Assembly (NCBI GenBank): GCA_903834645.1
Contig: CAILKA010000004.1
Location: 1-5,545 of the forward strand
Direction of reading: 5' to 3'
Length of the DNA: 5,545 bases
Origin: an uncultured beta proteobacterium
GTDB taxonomy: Bacteria > Pseudomonadota > Gammaproteobacteria > Burkholderiales > Burkholderiaceae_C
How positions within the stretch are numbered: the stretch's first letter is position 1; each line of letters starts with the position of its first letter. Under the pieces are notes generated by a model. It was not told the DNA's origin and made no database searches. It worked only from the letters and a program-made list of their open reading frames with translations. Both the position numbers and the translations under genes were made by a program. Below, piece by piece: positions 5,151 through 5,545 of this stretch.

Positions 5151-5157
5151 CTCCTCT
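5151..5157 (-). promoter_or_regulatory. Ribosome-binding site of the RidA-family gene
   Basis: On the minus strand AGAGGAG is followed by CCAC and then ATG 5146. The 4-nt spacing is slightly short but the match is strong. It fixes the start at 5146 over upstream in-frame starts. Confidence 0.7.
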
Positions 5158-5206
5158 TTGATGGGCCGACGCGGCGTCTCTCAGCTCGCGCCTTGGGGTT
5201 GAAGGA

Positions 5207-5228
5207 CGGGTTCAGGGACCCGAACCCG
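5207..5228 (-). terminator. Hairpin at the M81 stop codon (possible attenuator or mRNA-end structure)
   Basis: CGGGTTC (5207-5213) and GAACCCG (5222-5228) pair perfectly as a 7-bp stem around an 8-nt loop. The M81 stop (5214-5212) lies at the edge of the 3' arm. No T-run follows on the minus strand, so it is a poor intrinsic terminator. It may protect the mRNA end, or set different expression of the M81 and RidA-family genes. Confidence 0.35.
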
Positions 5229-5545
5229 ACCAGGGATCGGCCACGCGTGGCCAATAGTTGGGGTCGCGATGCTGGGAGGGCAGGGCCGCGAAGTCGGCCG
5301 TCAAGAGCCCGGGTGAGTCGGCATAGAGCACCTCGCGCGCAAGCGGAGCGAAGGCGGCCAGGAAGTGCTGCATCGACTTCACCACCACCGCGTGCTTGCG
5401 CGCCAGGTCGATACCCAGGCCGGTGAAGAGATCCGTCCCGATGACCTGCTGGCAGCGCGAGATCAGCACGAGGTCGATGCCCTCGGCCGTGCTCACCCAG
5501 GCCGAGGGCCCAAGCGGGATCCGGCTGCCGAAGGCGGTCTGCCCA
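5212..5545 (-). CDS. M81-family (MlrC-type) metallopeptidase, C-terminal part only
   Basis: The C-terminal 110 residues are visible; the gene starts beyond the right edge. The M81 family is named for MlrC, the microcystin/nodularin-degrading metalloprotease; most environmental members have unknown substrates and are thought to cleave small peptides or amide compounds. The family C-terminal domain is clear: GQTAFGSRIPLGPSAWV at the edge, then GIDLVLISRCQQVIGTDLFTGLGID, then the conserved block VVVKSMQHFLAAFAPLAREVLYADSPGLLTADFAALP. The tail (NYWPRVADPWSGSGP) is variable. The zinc-binding N-terminal domain lies outside the window, so activity cannot be judged. It is followed 65 bp later by the RidA-family gene on the same strand, suggesting a catabolic operon for a small nitrogen compound. 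GTG at 5496-5494 is an internal valine, not a start. Confidence 0.88.
   Translation of the reverse strand, partial: GQTAFGSRIPLGPSAWVSTAEGIDLVLISRCQQVIGTDLFTGLGIDLARKHAVVVKSMQHFLAAFAPLAREVLYADSPGLLTADFAALPSQHRDPNYWPRVADPWSGSGP

Noticed and set aside
4400..5161. Long plus-strand open frame across the gap and opposite the RidA-family gene
   Set aside because: Most of it is antisense to the RidA-family gene; the first part has no recognisable domain.
5168..5178. Short palindrome GACGC-G-GCGTC between M81 and RidA genes
   Set aside because: Eleven bases of GC-rich dyad are expected by chance here and no promoter elements accompany it.
5147..5254. 36-residue upstream extension of the RidA-family protein
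   Set aside because: ATG 5146 has AGAGGAG; the extension overlaps the M81 gene and lacks family similarity.
1..5545. tRNA, rRNA, riboswitch, CRISPR array or complete insertion sequence
   Set aside because: No cloverleaf or rRNA sequence, no regularly spaced long repeats and no transposase motifs were seen on either strand by eye.

Overview
The window is very GC-rich bacterial DNA. Gene content, protein sequence style and strong third-position GC bias point to a betaproteobacterium of the order Burkholderiales, most likely Comamonadaceae (Acidovorax-like). That placement is inferred from the look of the proteins and was not checked by a search. Genes are densely packed, except for a looser stretch at about 3.7-4.65 kb.

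Left part (1-3691), housekeeping genes. A zinc-finger thioredoxin (trxC, minus strand, cut by the left edge) diverges across 74 bp from an AmpG-type muropeptide/MFS permease (487-2058, plus). A periplasmic M48 zinc metalloprotease with a Tat-like signal peptide follows 51 bp later (2110-3042, plus). It converges, with only 10 bp between the stop codons, on a YcbL/glyoxalase-II-like metallo-beta-lactamase-fold hydrolase (3053-3691, minus). A small hairpin sits at the junction. The left half therefore carries disulfide reduction, cell-wall recycling, envelope protein turnover and thioester hydrolysis.

Middle part (about 3692-4657), an accessory islet. It contains a promoter overlapped by a 15-bp palindromic operator, a 20-codon mini-ORF, and a 104-aa YiaG/HigA-like XRE-family DNA-binding protein of the antitoxin type. 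No intact toxin gene is present. The mini-ORF lies where the toxin gene of such operons normally lies, and I suspect it is an in-frame deletion remnant. The islet has repeated short motifs: two CTCTGTGTCGA copies 20 bp apart, a cluster of GTCGAC palindromes, and a 12-bp inverted repeat pair at 3735-3746 and 4482-4493 that encloses the antitoxin gene. About 340 bp after the antitoxin carry no recognisable gene.

Right part (4658-5545, minus). The C-terminal 110 residues of an M81 (MlrC-type) metallopeptidase run in from the right edge. A complete 162-aa RidA/YjgF-family protein follows 65 bp downstream with a strong ribosome-binding site. The two are probably co-transcribed, with a hairpin across the M81 stop codon.

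Most of the window is ordinary. The most interesting object is the orphan antitoxin cassette with its possible toxin scar and flanking repeats; I see no convincing evidence of a wholly new system.
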